Shown piece after piece: positions 28,518-32,408 of a DNA stretch of 32,408 bases. The translations under genes and the position numbers were made by a program. How positions within the stretch are numbered: the first letter of the stretch is position 1; each line of letters starts with the position of its first letter. The notes under the pieces were generated by a model. The model ran no database searches and had not been told where the DNA came from. It saw nothing but the letters and a program-made list of their open reading frames with translations. The stretch comes from Candidatus Fraserbacteria bacterium (GTDB taxonomy: Bacteria; Bipolaricaulota; Bipolaricaulia; RBG-16-55-9; JAJCYT01): the NCBI GenBank assembly GCA_029262795.1, contig JAJCYT010000001.1:1-32408 (forward strand), given 5' to 3'.

Positions 28518-29162
28518 TTAGGATGAACGACATGCGGATGCAAGAATGCCTGTGACCTCAGACCATTTAGCGGTAACGATAACGTCAGGGTTTGTGGCTC
28601 TCAGTTCTTCCTCAGGAAACATGCCCACTGTGCTCATGATAATGGGCTTTAATCCAAATGCGGCATACATCGGCCCTTCATGCGGCAAATCTCCCAAGCC
28701 TGCGCAAAGTTGATATTGATCACTTAGTGTTGCCAGTGCATCGTTTTTATAGTCAAGATCAACAGCATATCTGGAAGGCTTCATCCAAAGCTGAATCTGG
28801 TCTTGATTTGGGAAAGGATAGTCGTGAGTTTTTAACCAAGTTTCAGTGCCCTCACGCATCGAATCACCTTGCACATCATGGCGCCCTGTCAAATAGATCA
28901 GATGATGGTCATTGGCCCACTGATGCAATACCTTGGCGGCATCAGGTAAAGGCGTATCTACATCGAGAAATTGATTTGACAGGAAGATTTGGAAGAATTG
29001 ATCCACTTCTTCAGCAGACAACATTTCCTTAAAACCACCATATGAATTGGCCGTTTGCCCATACACTTCTGGTCGGCCTATGGCTTCCAGGCAGCGTTTC
29101 ACACGAGGACGTGTGCTGCAAATGGTGTTGTCTACGTCGCAAACCAGTGCGTTTGGCTTCAT
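28518..29162 (-). CDS. HAD-superfamily phosphatase in the phosphonate-transport operon
   Basis: The true start is probably ATG 29162, giving 214 residues that begin MKPNALVCDVDNT; a longer open frame overlaps phnE and lacks support. Motif I DVDNT (Asp9, Asp11, Thr13), motif II LTGR, a downstream Lys, and motif IV GLGDLPHE mark a HAD phosphohydrolase. The cap is small, and the family resembles acid phosphatase or nucleotidase-like HADs. The start lies seven bases after the phnE stop, so it is co-transcribed with the phosphonate transporter. Dephosphorylation of an imported organophosphate is plausible, but the substrate is unknown. Confidence 0.82.
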   Translation of the reverse strand: MKPNALVCDVDNTICSTRPRVKRCLEAIGRPEVYGQTANSYGGFKEMLSAEEVDQFFQIFLSNQFLDVDTPLPDAAKVLHQWANDHHLIYLTGRHDVQGDSMREGTETWLKTHDYPFPNQDQIQLWMKPSRYAVDLDYKNDALATLSDQYQLCAGLGDLPHEGPMYAAFGLKPIIMSTVGMFPEEELRATNPDVIVTAKWSEVTGILASACRSS

Positions 29163-29169
29163 AGATGAA

Positions 29170-30735
29170 TTACCCTTCAATAATTTTTCGCCGAATCCAA
29201 CTGCTGGCCAAATCAATCCCGTTGACAAACACGATGACCACAAATAAGAAGGTGCCCAATTCATTGTAATGGCCCAATCGCGTGGCATTGATGATGATAG
29301 TACCAATCCCGCCTGCTCCGACGATCCCTAGAACTGAAGCAGCACGGACGTTGATTTCAAAACGATACAGGGCAATAGCTATGAATTCAGGAATTACCTG
29401 CGGCAGTACTGCATAGCGAAAACCGATGGTGCGGTTTGCACCGATGGAATTGAGCGCTTCGGTCGGGCCACGGTCGATGGTTTCCACCACCTCATAGTTG
29501 AGCCGCGCCAACATGCCGATGGAATGAATGCCCAATGCCAGTACACCAGGGAATGCCCCCGGTCCGTAGGAGGCGATAAACAAAATGGCCAAAATCAATT
29601 CAGGGAAAGTGCGAATAATGTTTGGAATCTGGCGGAACGCATACACCATCCATTTGGGAAATCCCATGTTCATGGCACACAAGAATCCCAGCGGGAAAGC
29701 AAAAAACATGCTGATCGTGGTGCCGATAAAAGCAATTTGAACCGATTCAAACATCTTCTCCACACCCAGCCCCAGTGCACTCCAATCGGGCGCCATCATA
29801 CTGCTTAAGATGCGGCCCAATTGCTCCATCCCTTTGGCGATACGCTCGAAATCAATTTCAATGCTGACCGCTGACCAGATGATGCCTACCACCACGATAA
29901 AACCCAAAGACCCTTTCCACCATAATTTTAGGTCTTTGCCTTCAATCAAGGACTCACGGAAACGACCACTGATGTAATCAATTGTAAACACAATCATTAG
30001 AATAAGGATCAATGCCGTCATCACCTTGTCCCAAAAGCCGAAAGCCATATAAGTTTGTAACGTTTGGCCAATCCCGCCGGCACCCACATAACCCAGGATG
30101 GCAGCAATACGAATGTTCAACTCAAATACATAAAGACTGTAACTCAAAAATAGGGGGAAAATTTGTGGAATAACTGCAAATCCAATAATGGCCAATCGGC
30201 CTGAGCCAGTGGCTTCCATCGCTTCAATGGGGCCGCGATCAATGTTGTCTGCACTTTCACTGGTCATTTTGGCAATGATGCCTGCTGAAAACACCATCAA
30301 TACGGGCACACCCGCAACTGGTCCAATTCCAAAAGCGGCCACAAATAATAATGCATAAAGTAAATCTGGAATGGAGCGTAAAATGCCCATGATGAATCGC
30401 GCTGGATAATAAAGCCATGGCTCGCGGGTGACAGTTCGGGTGGACAACATGATGAGCGGCAGCGATAACAGCGCCCCCAAGAACGTACCGAGAATGGACA
30501 TGCGGAATGTGTCCAGCAGCGGTTTCCATAATTGATCCAACAAACCCCAGTTAATAGGCCAGGTGAATAGATTGATGTCTCCAAAATCTGGCGGCCACAA
30601 CTTATCTAATTGCCTGAAGAAATTATGGCTCTTGGAGAAAAGTTCTTCGAAGCTAAACTCAACGTTGGACCCCATCCAAGTGTAAGTGACCAATAACCCG
30701 ACAATGAGAATGAGCCAAAAGAACAGTCGTTTCAC
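29170..30735 (-). CDS. phnE: Double-length phosphonate ABC permease (PhnE-PhnE fusion)
   Basis: The 521-residue permease contains two complete PhnE-type binding-protein-dependent transport domains in one chain. Each has its own ATPase-contact (EAA-like) loop: NIDRGPIEAMEATGSGR in the first half and TIDRGPTEALNSIGANR in the second, each followed by an LGYVGAGGIG or LGIVGAGGIG segment. A single chain can thus form the whole membrane pore that normally needs two subunits. The GTG start overlaps the phnC stop as GTGA, with GGAG nine bases upstream. It should import phosphonate, phosphite or phosphate esters with PhnC and PhnD. Confidence 0.92.
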   Translation of the reverse strand: MKRLFFWLILIVGLLVTYTWMGSNVEFSFEELFSKSHNFFRQLDKLWPPDFGDINLFTWPINWGLLDQLWKPLLDTFRMSILGTFLGALLSLPLIMLSTRTVTREPWLYYPARFIMGILRSIPDLLYALLFVAAFGIGPVAGVPVLMVFSAGIIAKMTSESADNIDRGPIEAMEATGSGRLAIIGFAVIPQIFPLFLSYSLYVFELNIRIAAILGYVGAGGIGQTLQTYMAFGFWDKVMTALILILMIVFTIDYISGRFRESLIEGKDLKLWWKGSLGFIVVVGIIWSAVSIEIDFERIAKGMEQLGRILSSMMAPDWSALGLGVEKMFESVQIAFIGTTISMFFAFPLGFLCAMNMGFPKWMVYAFRQIPNIIRTFPELILAILFIASYGPGAFPGVLALGIHSIGMLARLNYEVVETIDRGPTEALNSIGANRTIGFRYAVLPQVIPEFIAIALYRFEINVRAASVLGIVGAGGIGTIIINATRLGHYNELGTFLFVVIVFVNGIDLASSWIRRKIIEG

Positions 30736-31532
30736 TGTTCATCGCTCCTTTTCGACACCTTGCGATATTCATGAGAACTTAAGGCGGCGCCGTAAATGGC
30801 TTCTTCAAATGTACCTTCATCAAGCTGGTCCACAGGCTCGTCAAAGATGATGGTAGAATCGCGAATGCCCACAATACGATCCCCAAAAGCGCGAGCCAGA
30901 ACAGTATCATGCAAATTAACAATGGTGGTGATGCCAGATTCTTCGTTGATGGCCTTTAGATGTTCGAGCACAATTCGAGCTGTGATGGGATCCAAAGATG
31001 CCACAGGTTCATCCGCCAGAATCAGACGCGGCTCCTGAGCCAAAGCACGTGCAATACCCACACGCTGCATCTGACCACCCGAGAGTTTGTCGGCCCGTTG
31101 TTTGGCTTTTTCGACAATACCCACACGGTCCAGGGAGGCAAGTGCAATTTTTTTGTCTTCAGGTCGAAACATGCCAAACAATGCTTTGGCTGATCCCACT
31201 TTTGGAATGCGACCTGCCAGCACATTTCTCATTACCGATGATCGTTTGACCAGGTTAAATTCCTGAAAGATCATCCCCACCTGTGAGCGAATTTCACGAA
31301 CGCGTCGTCGGGATGCCCGTGCCACATCCTCACCATCAAAGTAAACATGGCCATCAATCTGAGCCCCAGTGTATTCAATTAATCCATTGATACAGCGCAA
31401 CAGGGTGGATTTCCCTGCGCCACTCACGCCGGCAATGACTATAAATTCGCCTTCCTTCACTTCTAAATTGACGTTTTTTAGAGCTTGTGTGCCACTGGGA
31501 TAGGTCACCGAAACGTTTTCAAATTTGAGCAT
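30732..31532 (-). CDS. phnC: Phosphonate ABC transporter ATPase
   Basis: The 266-residue ATPase energises uptake through PhnE. It has Walker A GVSGAGKST, the signature LSGGQMQR, Walker B LILADEP and the switch His in VNLHD. The N-terminus MLKFENVSVTYPSG is typical of PhnC. I chose ATG 31532 because AGGAGG sits nine bases before it; a further-upstream ATG would run into the intercistronic hairpin. It overlaps the permease gene by four bases and lies downstream of phnD, separated by a strong stem-loop. Confidence 0.94.
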   Translation of the reverse strand: MLKFENVSVTYPSGTQALKNVNLEVKEGEFIVIAGVSGAGKSTLLRCINGLIEYTGAQIDGHVYFDGEDVARASRRRVREIRSQVGMIFQEFNLVKRSSVMRNVLAGRIPKVGSAKALFGMFRPEDKKIALASLDRVGIVEKAKQRADKLSGGQMQRVGIARALAQEPRLILADEPVASLDPITARIVLEHLKAINEESGITTIVNLHDTVLARAFGDRIVGIRDSTIIFDEPVDQLDEGTFEEAIYGAALSSHEYRKVSKRSDEQ

Positions 31533-31559
31533 CCGACACGTCCTCCTGAAAAATGCAAA

Positions 31560-31591
31560 GCGCGTGGAAAGTTTTTTCACTTTCCACGCGC
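31560..31591 (-). terminator. Perfect 13-bp hairpin between phnD and phnC
   Basis: GCGCGTGGAAAGT (31560-31572) and ACTTTCCACGCGC (31579-31591) form a perfect 13-bp stem with a six-base loop. On the minus strand it comes 16 bases after the phnD stop and is followed by a T-rich run (TTTGCATTTTT). It probably acts as an attenuating terminator or 3'-end stabiliser that makes binding-protein mRNA more abundant than transporter mRNA, as is common in ABC importer operons. Confidence 0.75.
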
Positions 31592-31607
31592 CTGCGACTA
31601 AATCAAC

Positions 31608-32408
31608 TTATTGGTTAGAGCATTGTGCAATGATGGGTTCAACTTGAGCAATCGCATTGCGGATGACATCAAAGTCTGCGTTGGTCAACACGCCGCCATC
31701 GGACACAGCCACAAATTCTGTTGCCGTAACCAAATTCAAAATGTTGTCAGAGCCAGCACCTAAGCTCAGGTTCACCAATTCTTCCTTGATGGCCTGTTTC
31801 AGGTCGGCTGGCAAGTCACCAGCAACCACTTGAGGGTCGTTAGGCACGAAGTCTGTGTACCCTAACAAGGAAACTTGAGCCACAACTTCCTGCCACACAT
31901 CAAATTCATCGCGGCCATTTTCAACATCTACAGGGGCCAAACCGGTGTCGTCAGGGCGTCGTCGGAAACCTTCTCGCACGTCGTCAAAGCCCCAACCCGC
32001 ATCAGCATCGCCATTGTAAACAGCGAGGAACGAACTGGAGTGTCCGCCAGCAAAGAACGTTTTAAAGTTCGGGAAGTCGCCTGGCAAGATACCCAATTGC
32101 TGAAGCTTCAAGCATGGGAATAAGAAACCACTTGTGGAACCAGGAGACGTGTTGCTCATGGTCACATCTTCACCAGCTTGAACGCGGGCAACGAAGTTGT
32201 TGATATTGGCCAAACCCGAATCTTTACCACGCGTCATCAATTGGCCTTTAAACTTCAAAGCGCCAAAACGCACGGAAGCGGTCACGATTTCTGCACCAGA
32301 ATCTTGTTCAGCTCGAACGGCGCTCAATGGCCCCATGAAACCGATATGAACTTCGCCAGTACCCAAAGCAGCAATCGTGGCTTCTTCACTGGTTAGCACC
32401 ACAGCTTG
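31608..32408 (-). CDS. phnD: Phosphonate/phosphate-ester binding protein (5' end outside window)
   Basis: This is the C-terminal 266 residues of a PhnD-type periplasmic binding protein. The frame is open to the window's right edge, so the signal peptide and first lobe are missing. Family features are the EVHIGFMGPLSAVRA segment, the ligand-site region SNTSPGSTSGFLFP, the HSSSFLAVYNGDADAGWGF segment and the lobe-crossing part that follows. Binding of phosphonate, phosphite or a related anion is expected, and the exact ligand cannot be read here. It is the first gene of the phnD-phnC-phnE-phosphatase order on the minus strand. Confidence 0.9.
   Translation of the reverse strand, partial: QAVVLTSEEATIAALGTGEVHIGFMGPLSAVRAEQDSGAEIVTASVRFGALKFKGQLMTRGKDSGLANINNFVARVQAGEDVTMSNTSPGSTSGFLFPCLKLQQLGILPGDFPNFKTFFAGGHSSSFLAVYNGDADAGWGFDDVREGFRRRPDDTGLAPVDVENGRDEFDVWQEVVAQVSLLGYTDFVPNDPQVVAGDLPADLKQAIKEELVNLSLGAGSDNILNLVTATEFVAVSDGGVLTNADFDVIRNAIAQVEPIIAQCSNQ

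Noticed and set aside
28513..28531. GTCGTT/AACGAC inverted repeat at the end of the HAD gene as a terminator
   Set aside because: The stem is only 6 bp, includes the stop codon, and is not followed by a U-tract.
29163..29306. N-terminal extension of the HAD phosphatase
   Set aside because: It overlaps phnE, carries unrelated sequence, and the conserved DVDNT motif sits at the normal distance from the ATG at 29162.

Overview
The window most likely comes from a member of the Chloroflexota (Anaerolineae/Ardenticatenia-like). This is inferred from gene style, not from a marker gene. The signs are very long multi-GAF hybrid kinases with linkers of the LFDETQQ-NAEL type, a HisKA_3 kinase with an EERSRLARDLHDSV box, a Tat-type solute-binding lipoprotein beside a kinase, a fused double PhnE permease, and frequent GTG/TTG starts behind strong AGGAGG sites. 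Base composition is moderate and fairly even. No tRNA, rRNA, insertion sequence, phage gene or CRISPR array was seen, and no stretch over 300 bases lacks a gene.

Region 1 (1-4141, + strand) holds four consecutive genes of unknown function. They encode a 5'-truncated acidic helical protein, a secreted beta-rich protein with a roughly 38-residue period and a calcium-loop insert, a secreted protein with a 72-bp tandem repeat and a coiled coil, and a small membrane-anchored coiled-coil protein. Region 2 (4245-7849, +) is a solute-binding lipoprotein overlapping by one base a dCache-HAMP-GAF sensor kinase, with no permease and no response regulator nearby.

Region 3 (7942-13832) is the respiratory nitrogen-oxide block. 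A heme O synthase gene (-) diverges from an operon (+) for a cupredoxin-NirK fusion lipoprotein, a membrane cytochrome c, a CuA subunit, a heme-copper catalytic subunit with glutamine where oxygen reductases carry the cross-linked tyrosine, and an Rrf2 regulator with three cluster-type cysteines. I read it as a nitrite-to-NO-to-N2O module with an eNOR-like NO reductase under NO-responsive control. A promoter followed by an inverted repeat precedes nirK.

Region 4 (13912-25674, -) is a phosphorelay: a 3460-residue hybrid kinase with 17 tandem GAF domains, then an overlapping Hpt gene, then an overlapping response regulator fused to a class III nucleotidyl cyclase. The likely output is cAMP.

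Region 5 (25754-26878, -) is an EamA/DMT exporter preceded by a ykkC-class RNA, most likely a guanidine-I riboswitch. Its P1 strand can alternatively sequester the exporter's Shine-Dalgarno sequence, which suggests a translational ON switch.

Region 6 (26889-32408, -) is a phosphorus-acquisition block: phnD (cut by the window end), a strong intercistronic hairpin, phnC, a double-length phnE, a HAD-family phosphatase, a DUF47 Pit accessory protein and a PiT phosphate permease.
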